Source: Amycolatopsis solani
GTDB lineage: Bacteria > Actinomycetota > Actinomycetes > Mycobacteriales > Pseudonocardiaceae
Direction of reading: 5' to 3'
Assembly: GCF_033441515.1 (NCBI RefSeq)
Contig: NZ_JAWQJT010000002.1
Location: 1,302,001-1,366,000 of the forward strand
Length of the DNA stretch: 64,000 bases
Below are positions 1 to 11,651 of this stretch, piece by piece. Every line of letters begins with the position of its first letter. Within the stretch, counting starts at the first letter, position 1. Below the pieces are notes generated by a model. It saw nothing but the letters and a program-made list of their open reading frames with translations, made no database searches and was not told the DNA's origin. Position numbers and translations under genes: made by a program.

Positions 1-909
1 CACACCTGGTACGCGAACCTGGCCGGGCACCTGGCGAAGATGACGCACGGCATCCCCCACGTCGTGACCGCCCACTCGCTGGAGCCGCTGCGGCCGTGGA
101 AGGCCGAGCAGCTCGGCGGCGGCTACCGCGTGTCGTCGTGGATCGAGCGCGAGGCCTACGAGGCCGCGGACGCGATCGTCGCGGTCAGCGGCGGCATGCG
201 CCGGGACGTCCTCGCCGCCTACCCCGCGGTGCCGCCCGAGCGCGTGCACGTGATCCACAACGGCATCGACACCACGCTCTACCGCCCGGACCCCGGCACC
301 GAAGCACTGGCGAAGCACGGCATCGACCCGGACCGGCCGTACGTGCTGTTCGTCGGCCGGATCACCCGGCAGAAGGGCGTCCCGCACCTGGTCCGCGCGG
401 CCGCGTCGCTCGACCCCGGCACCCAGCTGGTGCTGTGCGCGGGCGGCGCCGACACCCCCGAGCTCGACGCGGAGTTCCGCGGGCTGGTCGCCGAGCTGGA
501 GAAGACGCGCACCGGGGTCCGCTGGATCCCCGAGATGCTGCCGCGCCCCGAGGTCGTGCAGCTGCTCACCCACGCCACGGTGTTCGCCTGCCCCTCGGTC
601 TACGAGCCGCTCGGCATCGTGAACCTCGAGGCGATGGCGTGCGGCACCCCGGTGGTGGCCAGCGACGTCGGCGGCATCCCGGAGGTCGTCGACGACGGCC
701 GGACCGGGCTGCTCGTGCACTACGACGAGCAGGACGCGCGCGGGTTCGAGGCGGGCCTGGCCGCCGCGCTGAACGAGGTGGTGGGCTCCCCGGACCGGGC
801 CGCCGCGATGGGTACCGCCGGCCGCGAACGCGCGGTCGGCGAGTTCGGGTGGAAGGCGATCGCCGAGCGGACGGTCGCCCTCTACGAAGCGTGCGGGAGG
901 TCGTCGTGA
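1..909 (+). CDS. glgA: Glycogen synthase-type glycosyltransferase GlgA, 3' part
   Basis: The reading frame is open from base 1, so the gene begins upstream of the window; 302 residues are visible. The protein is a GT4/GT-B glycosyltransferase that adds glucose from a nucleotide sugar (ADP-glucose in the family) to alpha-glucan in the cytoplasm. Visible signatures are [10 protein letters not shown] at the start of the C-terminal Rossmann lobe, which carries the donor-phosphate Arg/Lys, and the E-x7-E motif in [19 protein letters not shown]. Its TGA overlaps the GTG of glgC (GTGA), so the two are translationally coupled. The neighbouring ADP-glucose pyrophosphorylase gene supports GlgA; in some actinobacteria this family makes maltose-1-phosphate (GlgM), which cannot be excluded. 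Confidence 0.9.
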   Translation, partial: HTWYANLAGHLAKMTHGIPHVVTAHSLEPLRPWKAEQLGGGYRVSSWIEREAYEAADAIVAVSGGMRRDVLAAYPAVPPERVHVIHNGIDTTLYRPDPGTEALAKHGIDPDRPYVLFVGRITRQKGVPHLVRAAASLDPGTQLVLCAGGADTPELDAEFRGLVAELEKTRTGVRWIPEMLPRPEVVQLLTHATVFACPSVYEPLGIVNLEAMACGTPVVASDVGGIPEVVDDGRTGLLVHYDEQDARGFEAGLAAALNEVVGSPDRAAAMGTAGRERAVGEFGWKAIAERTVALYEACGRSS

Positions 910-2123
910 ATCTTGGAGCCGACGTGCTGGGCATCGTGCTCGCGGGTGGCGAGGGCAAGCGGCTGATGCCGCTCACCGCCGACCGCGCCAAACCCGCCGT
1001 GCCCTTCGGGGGCGTGCACCGGCTGGTCGACTTCGTGCTGTCGAACCTGGTGCACGGCGGCTTCCGGCGGCTGTGCGTGCTGACGCAGTACAAGTCGCAC
1101 TCGCTCGACCGGCACATCTCGACGACGTGGCGCCTCTCGTCGCTCACCGGCGAGTACGTCACGCCGGTGCCGGCCCAGCAGCGGCTCGGGCCGCGCTGGT
1201 ACCAGGGCAGCGCCGACGCCATCCACCAGAGCCTCAACCTGGTCTACGACGAGGACCCCGACTACATCGCGGTGTTCGGCGCGGACAACATCTACCGGAT
1301 GGACCCCCGGCAGATGCTGGACGCCCACATCGCGTCGGGCGCCGGCGTCACGGTGGCCGGGATCCGCGTCCCGCGGAAGGAGGCGAGCTCGTTCGGCGTC
1401 ATCCGCACCACCGACGGGCTGATGATCGACGCGTTCATGGAGAAGCCCGACGACCCGCCGGGCCTGCCGGACTCCCCCGAGGAGTCGTACGTGTCGATGG
1501 GCAACTACATCTTCACGACCAAGGTGATGCTGGAAGCACTGCACGCGGACGCCGAGAACGCGGCCTCGCACCACGACATGGGCCGCGACATCATCCCGGC
1601 GCTGGTCAAGTCGGGCGAAGCGGCGGTCTACAACTTCAACGGCAACGTCGTGCCCGGCGAGACCGAACGCGACCACGGCTACTGGCGCGACGTCGGGACG
1701 ATCGACAGCTACTACGACGCGCACACCGACCTGATCTCCACGCACCCGATCTTCAACCTCTACAACCGGAAGTGGCCGATCCTCGCCCACCCGGGCCAGC
1801 GCGCGGCGGCGAAGTTCGTCGAAGGCGGCTCGGCGAACCAGTCGATCGTCAGCAACGGCTGCATCATCTCCGGGGCCCAGGTCGTGGATTCGGTGCTCTC
1901 CCCCGACGTGCTCGTCGAGCAGGGCGCGGTGGTGCAGGGTTCGGTGCTGCTCGACGGCGCCCGCGTCGGCCGCGGCGCGGTGGTGCGGCGGGCGATCCTG
2001 GACAAGAACGTGGTGGTCCCGCCCGGCGCGCACATCGGCGTCGACCTGGCCCGCGACCGCGGGCACTACCACGTCAGCGAAGGCGGCATCGTCGTGCTCG
2101 GCAAGGGGGAACGGGCGATCTGA
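906..2123 (+). CDS. glgC: Glucose-1-phosphate adenylyltransferase (ADP-glucose pyrophosphorylase)
   Basis: The enzyme makes ADP-glucose and PPi from ATP and glucose-1-phosphate, the committed step of bacterial glycogen synthesis. The 405-residue length matches bacterial GlgC. The N-terminal nucleotidyltransferase signature [19 protein letters not shown] is at about residues 12-30. The sugar-phosphate motif FMEKPDDPP lies mid-protein, and the C-terminus carries left-handed beta-helix hexapeptides such as [20 protein letters not shown]. The GTG at 906 was chosen because it overlaps the glgA stop codon and begins directly at the conserved domain; longer starts would run through glgA in another frame. 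The gene is co-directional with glgA, which supplies the consumer of its product. Confidence 0.97.
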   Translation: MNLGADVLGIVLAGGEGKRLMPLTADRAKPAVPFGGVHRLVDFVLSNLVHGGFRRLCVLTQYKSHSLDRHISTTWRLSSLTGEYVTPVPAQQRLGPRWYQGSADAIHQSLNLVYDEDPDYIAVFGADNIYRMDPRQMLDAHIASGAGVTVAGIRVPRKEASSFGVIRTTDGLMIDAFMEKPDDPPGLPDSPEESYVSMGNYIFTTKVMLEALHADAENAASHHDMGRDIIPALVKSGEAAVYNFNGNVVPGETERDHGYWRDVGTIDSYYDAHTDLISTHPIFNLYNRKWPILAHPGQRAAAKFVEGGSANQSIVSNGCIISGAQVVDSVLSPDVLVEQGAVVQGSVLLDGARVGRGAVVRRAILDKNVVVPPGAHIGVDLARDRGHYHVSEGGIVVLGKGERAI

Positions 2124-2129
2124 GGCCGC

Positions 2130-2258
2130 TCAGGAGCGAGCGGCCGAGATCCGCTCGATCACCTGGCGGGGCTCGATCCCCCAGCGCTCGGCGAGCTCGG
2201 AGATGGTGGCACCCGCGGCGTACTCGGCGGCGATCATGCTGTTGACGACGCTTGTCAC
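2130..2258 (-). CDS. Small helix-turn-helix-like protein, 42 aa
   Basis: This short frame begins at GTG 2258 with a good GAGGAGG ribosome-binding site about 7 nt upstream, which is the main reason for calling it. The product ends in ISELAERWGIEPRQVIERIS, a pattern like the second and third helices of a small helix-turn-helix domain of the kind found in DUF433-like or excisionase-like proteins. It is convergent with glgC, with 6 bp between stops. No function can be assigned; a role as a small DNA-binding accessory protein is inference only. Confidence 0.55.
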   Translation of the reverse strand: MTSVVNSMIAAEYAAGATISELAERWGIEPRQVIERISAARS

Positions 2259-2688
2259 GGGTCCCTCCTCGGCCGCCGGGTGTACGAGCACCGAGATGCT
2301 ACATGTCCGCTGCGGACGTCGAGCAAAGTGCCACACGTCCGGCCGGGCGGGTGTCCGCTCACCGCCCGGCTTTGTCCGGTTCCCGGTCCGGATTACCGGT
2401 ATTCGCCTTCGCGCGCGTCGCGCTGAACACCGCGTCGAAGATCGGTGTCGGTTCTCGTTCGTCGCGCTTCGGCCGATCGTCCCCCGGCGTGCGCTTTTCC
2501 TCTCCCACGCGCCCAGTTTCTGCGACGGCGGCCGGTTTCGCGCGGGCAAGGCGGAAAATCGCCCGGCCGGGGGATCACCCGCGTGGCGCCGTTTTCCGCT
2601 TTTCCCGGCGCCGAAAAACCGATTTGCGGCGACGGCGATTTCGCGGCGCGCGGGGAATAACCGCGGGTCGGGCGGGATTGCACCGGAC
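2259..2688. other. Intergenic region with one hairpin
   Basis: There is no convincing gene in these 430 bases; open frames on both strands lack family features and ribosome-binding sites. A hairpin is visible at 2342-2370 (arms GCCGGGCGG and CCGCCCGGC, 11-nt loop) followed by TTT on the plus strand. The remainder should hold the promoters of the small minus-strand gene and of the oxidoreductase at 2689, but no clear -35/-10 pair was found. Confidence 0.5.
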
Positions 2689-3723
2689 ATGAAAGCAGTC
2701 GTCTACCGCCGCCACGGCGGACCCGAGGTGCTGACGCCGACCGAGCGGGCCGTGCCGGAGCCGGGTCCCGGCGAAGTCCGCGTCCGGATCGTGGTGTCCG
2801 CTGTCAACCCCACCGACTGGAAGGCCCGCGCCGGCCTCCGCGCCGAACCGGGCGCCGACGTCCCCGAAACGGTGCCCAACCAGGACGGCGCCGGCGTGGT
2901 CGACGCGGTCGGCCCGGACGTCACCGGCTTCGCCCCGGGCGACCGCGTGTGGGTGGTCATCGCCGGCGCGTACGGGCCCGGGTCGGGTACCGCGCAGGAG
3001 TACACGGTGCTGCCGGCGTCCAAGCTCGTCCGGTTGCCCGACGGCGCCGGCTTCGACGAAGGCGCCGGGCTCGGCATCCCGGCGCTGACCGCGCACCGGG
3101 CGCTCACCGTCGCCGAAGACGGGCCGACCCGCCTCGCCCCCGGCGCCCTCGACGGCCGCACGGTGCTGGTCAGCGGCGGCGCGGGCGCGGTCGGCAACGC
3201 GACGATCCAGCTCGCCCGCTGGGCCGGGGCGACGGTGATCGCGACGGTCAGCAGCGACGAGAAGGCCGCCCTCGCCCGCGCGGCCGGCGCCCACCACGTC
3301 CTGCGCTACCCCGACCCGGAGTTGGGCGCGCGGATCCGCGAGGTCGCCCCCGACGGCGTCGACCTGGTGGTCGAGGTCGCGGCCGGGGTCAACGCGAAGC
3401 TGCACACGGAGGTCCTGCGCCCGCGCGGCACGGTCGCGATGTACGGCGACGACCGCGGCACGGGGGCGCTGACCCTCGACTTCGGGGCCAACCTGTGGCT
3501 GAACGCGCGGTACCAGTTCCTGGTGCTGTACACGGTGGGCGAGGACAAGCTGAAGGCCGGCACGGAGGACGTCACGGCGGCGCTGGCCGACGGGGCCCTG
3601 CGGGTGGGTGCCGAGCGGGGTGTGCCGGTCCACCGGTTCGCCCTTTCCGACACGGCGAAGGCCCACGCGGCTTCCGAGGACGGCGTCACGGGGAAGGTGC
3701 TGATCGACGTCACCCCGGCCTGA
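2689..3723 (+). CDS. Zinc-independent NADPH:quinone oxidoreductase-like protein (MDR superfamily)
   Basis: This is a 344-residue medium-chain dehydrogenase/reductase of the quinone oxidoreductase branch. The N-terminal GroES-like domain begins MKAVVYRRHGGPEVL, the usual QOR opening. The Rossmann nucleotide-binding loop is VLVSGGAGAVGNATIQLA at about residues 160-177. It lacks the structural Zn cysteines of alcohol dehydrogenases, so reduction of quinones or other carbonyl compounds with NADPH is expected, but the substrate is unknown. ATG 2689 begins exactly at the family N-terminus; a longer in-frame extension to 2203 has no homology features. The long palindrome at 3735-3793 follows the stop codon by 11 bp. 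Confidence 0.9.
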   Translation: MKAVVYRRHGGPEVLTPTERAVPEPGPGEVRVRIVVSAVNPTDWKARAGLRAEPGADVPETVPNQDGAGVVDAVGPDVTGFAPGDRVWVVIAGAYGPGSGTAQEYTVLPASKLVRLPDGAGFDEGAGLGIPALTAHRALTVAEDGPTRLAPGALDGRTVLVSGGAGAVGNATIQLARWAGATVIATVSSDEKAALARAAGAHHVLRYPDPELGARIREVAPDGVDLVVEVAAGVNAKLHTEVLRPRGTVAMYGDDRGTGALTLDFGANLWLNARYQFLVLYTVGEDKLKAGTEDVTAALADGALRVGAERGVPVHRFALSDTAKAHAASEDGVTGKVLIDVTPA

Positions 3724-3734
3724 GCTCCCACCCG

Positions 3735-3793
3735 GATGTAGTGAATGACTCATTCCTGTCGTCGGACGACAGGAATGAGTCATTCACTACATC
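3735..3793. terminator. Intergenic palindrome, family A copy 1
   Basis: Two perfect 29-base arms (3735-3763 and 3765-3793) separated by one base form a very stable hairpin just after the oxidoreductase stop. The arm contains GAATGACTCATTC, which is itself palindromic; the same core recurs in the hairpins at 32858-32910 and 53041-53093. No U-tract follows, as is common for terminators in GC-rich actinomycetes. Terminator function is inferred from position. Confidence 0.75.
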
Positions 3794-3896
3794 GGGACTC
3801 GGCCAGTGCGGGCGAGGCGGTAGGCGGCTGACGCCGCGGGTGCGTCGCCGAGGGCTTTGGGCGTCGCGCCGGGCCTGGAGGTCCCGACGCGGACGC

Positions 3897-3949
3897 GCCC
3901 TGAACGGGACTTTCCTGGCATCGGATGCCAGGAAAGTCCGCTTCAGGGC
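3897..3949. repeat. Intergenic palindrome, family C
   Basis: Arms of 26 bases (3897-3922 and 3924-3949) are complementary except for one internal two-base mismatch, with a 1-base loop; the core is GGACTTTCCTGGCATC. It lies between the oxidoreductase and the first kinase gene and about 100 bp from the family A palindrome. The sequence is unrelated to families A, B and D. A terminator or structured transcript leader is possible. The rest of 3724-4050 holds nothing else I recognise except a short CCCC-TTC-GGGG hairpin near 3970. Confidence 0.65.
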
Positions 3950-4050
3950 GTCACATGCCGGCAACGTCCCCTTCGGGGCGGCGGGACCAGTGGGGGCGTT
4001 CCGGGCCACCGCGGCCGGCCGACGATCTACCATCGCCCGCGGAGGTGGGT

Positions 4051-5912
4051 GTGGAGCCGTTGGGACCGGGTGAACCGGCGCGGGCTGGGCGGTACCGGCT
4101 GCTCGCCGCCGTCGGGGCGGGTGCGATGGGGCGCGTGCTGCTCGGCGTCGCGCCCGACGGCAGGCTCGCCGCCGTCAAGCAGGTGCACCGGCAGTTCGCG
4201 CACGACCCCGGCTTCCGCGAACGGTTCCGCCGCGAGATCGAGGTCTCGCGGCTGGTCACGGGTGCCTACACCGCCGCGGTGATGGACGCCGAGCCGTTCG
4301 CGCCGGTGCCGTGGCTCGCCTCGGTGTTCGTCGCCGGGCCGTCGCTGCAGGAGGCCGTCGACGCGACCGGGCCGCTGCCGCCCGCCGCGGTCCGGCAGCT
4401 CGCCGCCGGGCTGGCGGCCGCGCTGACCGGCATCCACCGGGCCGGGCTGGTGCACCGCGACCTCAAGCCGGGCAACGTCCTGCTCGCCGAAGACGGGCCG
4501 CGGGTCATCGACTTCGGCATCGCCCGCGCCGCGGAAGGCGGCACCGACCTGACCCACACCGGCGTCATCCTCGGCTCACCGGCGTTCATGTCGCCGGAGC
4601 AGGCCGACGGGCGGCCGCTCACCCCGGCGAGCGACGTCTTCTCCCTCGGCGCCCTGCTCGTCCTCGCCGCCACCGGGCGCAGCCCGTTCGCCGGGGCGTC
4701 GGCGCCGCAGTCGCTCTACAACGTCGTCCACACGCACCCGGACCTGCGGGCCCTGCCGCCGGACCTGCGCGCGCTCGCCGAGCCGTGCCTCGCCAAGGAC
4801 CCCGCCCGGCGTCCGACGCCGGCGCAGCTGCTCGAACGGCTCGGGCCGCTGCCGCCGGTGCAGCGCCCGTGGCCGCCCGCCGTGCACGCGCTGATCGCCC
4901 GCCGCCAGGCCGAAGTCGACGCCGTTGTGGCCAAGCCGCCGAAACCGCGACGACGGGGTCTCCGGATCGCGCTCGCCGCCGCCGCGGCCGCCGTCGTCCT
5001 GGGCGGCACGATCACCGCCGTCACCCTGCTGGACGACGACGAGAGCGCCACCGCGGCCCCGGCGAGCAGCGCCCCGGCCGCGACGACGTCCGCGCCGAAC
5101 CCGGACCCGCTGGGCCCGGACAAGCTGCGCGGCGGCGACCCGTGCGCGGTGCTGCCGTCGGTGCCCGGCACCGGGAAGCTCACCCCGAAGATCGGCGTGC
5201 ACTTCTTCGCCTGCACGTACGAGACCGCGCAGGGCCAGTGGCTCGAGCTGACCATCGGCGGCCCGGTGGCCGCCAAGGGCACGCCCGCCGGGGAGCTCGA
5301 AGGCCGTCCGCTCAGCGTCGAAGACGAGTCGACGCGCTGCACCGCGTCGGTGCCCGTCGTGGACCGCCCGGCCGCCACCATCGGCGTCGAAGCCGGTGAC
5401 GCGGCCGAGAAGTTCGCCAAGCCGTGCGACGCGGCGAAGTCCGCCCTCGGCGAAGCCGTGAAGCGCCTCAAGACCATGAACTCCCCGGCGCCGCAAGGGA
5501 GTCTCGCGCCGGTCGACCCGTGCGGGCTCGTCCCGGCGGCGACCGCGCAGCGGATCGTCGGCCCGGTCACCAAGGTCGAGCCGAACGGGCTGCACGAGTG
5601 CCACTGGCAGGTCGGCGGCGAGGTGACGCTGACGCTGGAACGCGGCACCCGGCCGTTCGTGTCGAAGGACTCCTACTACGACTCGGCGGGCACCGTCGAC
5701 CTCGGCGGCGTGACCGCCTTTTACACCACGAAGCGGTTCAACCCGGCGAAAGTGCTGTGCAGCCTGAGCTGGGCGCACCGCGCGATCGACGAAGGAACCT
5801 CGGAGAACGTGACCGTCTCCTACAGCACGTCCGCCAGTTCGCTGAGCCCCGAAGAGACCTGCCGGCAGACGCAGGACTTCGCCAAGGCGGCCCGGCCCGG
5901 GCTGCCGAAGCT

Positions 5913-5916
<4 letters not shown>
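4051..5916 (+). CDS. Membrane Ser/Thr protein kinase with extracellular sensor domain
   Basis: This 621-residue Hanks-type kinase has a glycine loop GAGAMG (residues 22-27), catalytic Lys43 (AAVKQV), HRD at 135-137 in HRDLKPGN, and DFG at 154-156, followed by GSPAFMSPEQ. Proline-rich and basic sequence leads to one membrane segment at about 306-327. The extracellular part has two Cys-containing modules that each begin with a DPC motif (GGDPCAVLP and VDPCGLVP), resembling DUF3558-type lipoprotein domains. GTG 4051 was chosen because GGAGG lies 6 nt upstream and the product then begins just before the kinase domain. The stop overlaps the next kinase start (GTGA). It presumably signals an envelope condition by phosphorylating cytoplasmic targets; the ligand is unknown. 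Confidence 0.93.
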
Positions 5917-7694
<1,778 letters not shown>

Positions 7695-7695
7695 G

Positions 7696-8646
7696 TCAGA
7701 CGCGGAGCCCGCGGCGCAGGGCGTCGACCTCGTCGGCGAACATCCGGCGCGAGATCGCCGCCGCCTCGACCATCCCGGAGCCGTGGAACGTCCCGGGGTA
7801 GTGGCGGAGCTCGACGGCGACCCCAGCGTGCGCCAGGCGCTGGGCGTACTCGATGCCTTCGTCACGCAGCGGGTCGAACTGGCACGTCGTCACGAACGCG
7901 GGCGGCAGGCCGGCCAGGTCGGTGGCGCGGGCCGGGGCCGCGTACGGGGAAACGCCTTCGCCACCCGGTTCTTCGCCGAGGTAGCTCGTCCAGCTGAAGA
8001 CCGCGTTCGGGCGGTTCCACACCGGGGTGTCGGTGTACGCCCGCATCGACGGGGTGCCGAGCCGGTCGTCGAGTTCGGGGATGCCGAGGTACTGGAAGGC
8101 CAGCGCCGGGCCGCCGCGATCACGGGCCAGCAGGGCGACGGCCGCCGAAAGCCCGCCACCCGCGCTCTCGCCGGCGACACCGAGGCGGGCCGGGTCGACG
8201 CCCAGCTCGTCCGCCTTGGCTTCGAGCCAGGTCAGGGCCGCGTAGCAGTCTTCGAGCGGCGCCGGGAACGGGTGCTCGGGCGCGAGCCGGTAGTCGACCG
8301 ACACGATCACGATGCCCAGCTCGTCGACCAGCCGCAGCAGCGAGGCGTGGAACATGTCCAGGTCGCCGAGGACGAACCCGCCGCCGTGGATGTAGAGCAG
8401 GCCGGGGACGGCTTCGGTGCGGCCGGCCGGGGTGTAGACGCGCACCGGCACGTCCGGGGCGTCCGACGGCCCGGGCACGGCGGTGTCCCGGACGTCGATC
8501 GCGGTCGTGGGTTCGTAGCTCGGCAGGACGTCGCCCAGCTCCGTCATCGAAGAACGCGCGGCCAGCAGGGATTCGCGGTCGGTCAGGGTCACCGACGGCA
8601 GCATGTCCAGCCAGGGCAGCAGCTCGGGGTCGATCGCGTAGGTCAT
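7696..8646 (-). CDS. Alpha/beta hydrolase fold-3 esterase (HSL family)
   Basis: The 316-residue protein belongs to the hormone-sensitive-lipase/acetyl-hydrolase group of carboxylesterases. The oxyanion-hole motif HGGGFVLGD is present, as is the nucleophile elbow GESAGGG. The Asp and His of the triad are expected in PLRDEG and GTFHGSG near the C-terminus. No signal peptide is seen, so it probably acts in the cytoplasm on short-chain esters. ATG 8646 was preferred because it opens directly before the conserved region; ATG 8658, four codons earlier, is also possible. It is convergent with the kinase gene. Confidence 0.9.
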   Translation of the reverse strand: MTYAIDPELLPWLDMLPSVTLTDRESLLAARSSMTELGDVLPSYEPTTAIDVRDTAVPGPSDAPDVPVRVYTPAGRTEAVPGLLYIHGGGFVLGDLDMFHASLLRLVDELGIVIVSVDYRLAPEHPFPAPLEDCYAALTWLEAKADELGVDPARLGVAGESAGGGLSAAVALLARDRGGPALAFQYLGIPELDDRLGTPSMRAYTDTPVWNRPNAVFSWTSYLGEEPGGEGVSPYAAPARATDLAGLPPAFVTTCQFDPLRDEGIEYAQRLAHAGVAVELRHYPGTFHGSGMVEAAAISRRMFADEVDALRRGLRV

Positions 8647-8750
8647 GGCACCGATCATCGGCCGCCCGCCCCGCGCCGGCCACCGCCACGCGGCGGGCGT
8701 TGGCGGGACGGAACTCGCCATCCGGCGGCGGGCGCGCCTATCGTGGCGGC

Positions 8751-9782
8751 ATGAAGGGGCTGCTGCTGCGGCTGTCCGGGCTCGACGCCGACGCCGAGAA
8801 CGCCGTACGGGTGATCGGGTTCTTCGACCGCTTGATCACCGCGCACGCCGGCTTCGACACCCTGGTGCGCACCACGGCCGACCTCGCCGGCTGCCCGGTC
8901 GGCGTGCACGCGCCGGGCCGGGGGCTGTCGCTGCGCGCGGCTCCCGGTGCCGGGGTTTCCGCGCCGGGAACGGCTCCGCACGGGGCCGCGGCCCGCGAGC
9001 TCGAGGGCGGGGTGGTCGTGTGGGTGGCCCGGGCGGGCGCGCCCGTCCCGCTCGACGACATGCTGCTGGAGCGGTTCGCCATCGCCACCGCGATCCTGCT
9101 CGAACACTCCGGCGTCCCGCACCCGGAGCTCGGCGACCCGGCGCTGGTGGAGCTGGCGCTGACGGAGGACGCGGGCACGGCCGAGCGGTCGCGGGCGTTG
9201 CACCTGCTCGGATTCGGCCCTTCGGCCCGGCTGCGCGTAGTGGCCACGGCCGGCGGAGAGGTCCCCTCGGGACGCTCGGCGGTGCTGGGCACCGTGCGGG
9301 CGGTGCTCACGGCGGAAACGGACCCGCTGCCGGCCGGGCGAGCGAGCAACGGCAGCGGCGGCCGCGTGGGTGTCGGGCCCGGAGTTCCGGCGATCGAGGT
9401 GGCCCGGTCCTGGGCTGCCGCGCGCACCGCGCTGCGGCTCACCTCGGACGACGAGCCCGTGGTCCGGTGGGAGCACCTCGGCAGCCTCGCCGCCTTCGAC
9501 GGCGTGCTGGACCCCGGCGGCCTCCCCGACGTCCAGGCGCTGGACCGCCTCGCGGCCGAGCCTCACGGCGAAGACACCCTCGCCGCGCTCTCGGCGTTGT
9601 GCGCGACCGGCTCGGCCCGCAAGGCGGCCGCCGTGCTGCACCGCCACCACAGCACGATGCCGTCCCGGCTCGCGCGGGCCGAGGCCGTCCTCGGCTTCGA
9701 CGTCGACTCCCCCGCCGGCCGCTTCCGGCTGCACCTCGCGCTGATGTTGCGGCGGCTGCGGGACAACGCCGAGTTCAGCTGA
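8751..9782 (+). CDS. PucR/CdaR-like transcriptional regulator
   Basis: This 343-residue protein has a variable N-terminal sensory region, a middle region and a C-terminal segment ending in MPSRLARAEAVLGFDVDSPA followed by RFRLHLALMLRRL. That ending matches the HTH_30 domain at the C-terminus of PucR/CdaR family regulators, with ALCATGSARKAAAVLHRHHS as its first helices. The family usually controls nearby catabolic genes, but no obvious target is adjacent. Its last 8 bp overlap the end of the convergent epimerase gene. The N-terminal ligand is unknown. Confidence 0.75.
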   Translation: MKGLLLRLSGLDADAENAVRVIGFFDRLITAHAGFDTLVRTTADLAGCPVGVHAPGRGLSLRAAPGAGVSAPGTAPHGAAARELEGGVVVWVARAGAPVPLDDMLLERFAIATAILLEHSGVPHPELGDPALVELALTEDAGTAERSRALHLLGFGPSARLRVVATAGGEVPSGRSAVLGTVRAVLTAETDPLPAGRASNGSGGRVGVGPGVPAIEVARSWAAARTALRLTSDDEPVVRWEHLGSLAAFDGVLDPGGLPDVQALDRLAAEPHGEDTLAALSALCATGSARKAAAVLHRHHSTMPSRLARAEAVLGFDVDSPAGRFRLHLALMLRRLRDNAEFS

Positions 9783-10734
9783 CCGTCCTCAATGGACCTC
9801 GCACCAGGTTTTCCGCCGCGGCGGGCCACGCCGGGTACTCGAAGGCGAACCCCGCGTCCAGCAGCCGTCCCGGCACCACGAAACGGCTCTTCAGCAGCAG
9901 CTCCGGGTCGCTGCGCAGCACGAACGCGCCGATCGACGCCATCCACCGCGTCGCGGGCAGCCCGACCGGGACGCCCGCGGCCGCGCGCAGCGCCCGCAGG
10001 AAATCCCGGTACGGCAACGGTTCCGGGGCCGCCAGGTTCACCGGGCCGCTGAGCTCGTCGTGCGCGATGAGGAAGTCGATCGCCCGCAGCAGGTCCGCTT
10101 CGTGGATCCACGACATGTACTGCGCGCCGCCGGCGACCGGGCCGCCGAGGCCGAGCCGGGTCAGGCGCAGCAGCATCTCGAACGCGCCACCCGGTTCCGG
10201 GCTCATCACCATCGCCGTCCGCAGCGCGACCTTGCGCGTGTGCGGCGTGGCGGCGGCCTCCTGCTCGCGCTCCCACGCCCGGGCGATGTCGACGCTGTAG
10301 GCCCAGTACGCGGGCGCGTCCGGCTCGGTGCCGCCCAGGACGCCGGTGGTTTCGTCGTTCGGGGCGTCGTAGCGGTGCGCGTAAATGGTCGCCGTGCTCA
10401 TCTGCAGCCAGACCCGCGGCGGCCGGGCGGCGCGCTCGATCGCACCGCCGACGACGCGCACAGAGTCGATGCGGGAGTTCCACATCTCGCGCAGGTTCGC
10501 CTTCGTGTAGCGGCAGTTCACCGACCGGCCCGCCAGGTTGACGACCACGTCACTGCCGTCGATCTCGCGCGTCCACGGACCCGCGCTCCGCCCGTCCCAG
10601 CGGACGTGGCGCACTCCCGGTGCCGCGGTGGGTTCCCCTCGGGTCAGGACGACGACCTCGTGCCCGCTGCCGGCGAGCGCCCGGCTCAGCACGCGCCCGA
10701 GGTGACCGGTCCCGCCTGGTATCACGACCTTCAT
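9775..10734 (-). CDS. TIGR01777-family NAD-dependent epimerase-like protein
   Basis: This is a 319-residue atypical short-chain dehydrogenase of the TIGR01777/SDR39U1 type. The N-terminal nucleotide-binding motif is PGGTGHLGRVL. A central VVNLAGRSVNCRYT region and the C-terminal DUF1731-type extension (LLKSRFVVPGRLLDAGFAF) are both typical. Its substrate is not known; family members are often associated with cell-envelope or cell-division genes. It begins at ATG 10734, 31 bp after the stop of the LysR gene on the same strand, so the two may share a transcript. Confidence 0.88.
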   Translation of the reverse strand: MKVVIPGGTGHLGRVLSRALAGSGHEVVVLTRGEPTAAPGVRHVRWDGRSAGPWTREIDGSDVVVNLAGRSVNCRYTKANLREMWNSRIDSVRVVGGAIERAARPPRVWLQMSTATIYAHRYDAPNDETTGVLGGTEPDAPAYWAYSVDIARAWEREQEAAATPHTRKVALRTAMVMSPEPGGAFEMLLRLTRLGLGGPVAGGAQYMSWIHEADLLRAIDFLIAHDELSGPVNLAAPEPLPYRDFLRALRAAAGVPVGLPATRWMASIGAFVLRSDPELLLKSRFVVPGRLLDAGFAFEYPAWPAAAENLVRGPLRTVS

Positions 10735-10765
10735 GACCCCACCGTACCGAAAGAGTTGAACGCGT

Positions 10766-11644
10766 TCAAATACTGTTCGCGACCAGGTCGAGCAAGGTCC
10801 TCACCGCCCGGCTGGGCGGTTTCGCCCCGGCGGTGACCAGGTTGAGCGGCCAGTCGAGCCCGGCGCCCGCCAGCGGCCGGACCACGACGTCCGCCTCGGC
10901 CGGCCCCGGCGTCTCCGGCACGACCGCGACGCCGAGCCCGGCCCGCACGTACCCCGGCACCGGGCGCAGGTCGGCGACTTCGACGGTGACCCGCCGCGGC
11001 GAGCCGAGCGCGTCGAAGGCGCGGTCGAGCGCGACCCGGTTGCCGAACCCGCGTGGCGTGTCGATGAAGTCCTCGCCGGCGAGGTCGGCGAGGCGGACCG
11101 CCTTGCGGGCCGCGAGCCGGTGCGTGGCCGGCAGCACCACGACGAACGGCAGCGTGTCGACGCGCAGGACGTCCAGCCCGGCGAGGTCGGTCTCGGGCAG
11201 GCCCACCAGCGCGACGTCGAGCCGGCCCTGGCGGACCTCTTCGGCCAGTCCGGTCGACCCGGTGATCGACACCGTCACGTGGATGTCCACCAGCGGGTAG
11301 CGCCGGTGGAACGCCCCGAGCAGCGCGGGCAGGTCGACGCCGATCGACGTCAGCGTGCCGATGCGGAGGCTGCCGCGCAGGCCTTCCGACGCCTCCTGAA
11401 CGGTCGCGCGCGCCCGTTCGAGCGCCTCGATCGCGGCCTTGGCCTCGGGCAGGAACGCCGCGCCCGCCGCCGAAAGCGCGACCCGGCGGGTGGACCGGTC
11501 GAACAGCCGCGTGCCGAGCTCGGCTTCGAGCGACCGCACGGCGGCGGACACGGTGGACTGCACCGCGAACACCCGCTGGGCGGCCCGGGTGAAGCTGAGC
11601 TCCTCGGCGACGGCGACGAAGTACTCGAGCTGACGCGTTTCCAT
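10766..11644 (-). CDS. LysR-family transcriptional regulator
   Basis: The 292-residue protein starts METRQLEYFVAVAEELSFT, the canonical LysR winged-helix opening, with the HTH at about residues 18-37 (RAAQRVFAVQSTVSAAVRSL), followed by a periplasmic-binding-protein-like effector domain. It is divergent from the MFS transporter gene, the usual arrangement for a LysR regulator and its target. The intergenic region contains a perfect inverted repeat at 11652-11674, 7 bp upstream of its own start, so autoregulation is likely. The coinducer is unknown. Confidence 0.93.
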   Translation of the reverse strand: METRQLEYFVAVAEELSFTRAAQRVFAVQSTVSAAVRSLEAELGTRLFDRSTRRVALSAAGAAFLPEAKAAIEALERARATVQEASEGLRGSLRIGTLTSIGVDLPALLGAFHRRYPLVDIHVTVSITGSTGLAEEVRQGRLDVALVGLPETDLAGLDVLRVDTLPFVVVLPATHRLAARKAVRLADLAGEDFIDTPRGFGNRVALDRAFDALGSPRRVTVEVADLRPVPGYVRAGLGVAVVPETPGPAEADVVVRPLAGAGLDWPLNLVTAGAKPPSRAVRTLLDLVANSI

Positions 11645-11651
11645 GGGATCA

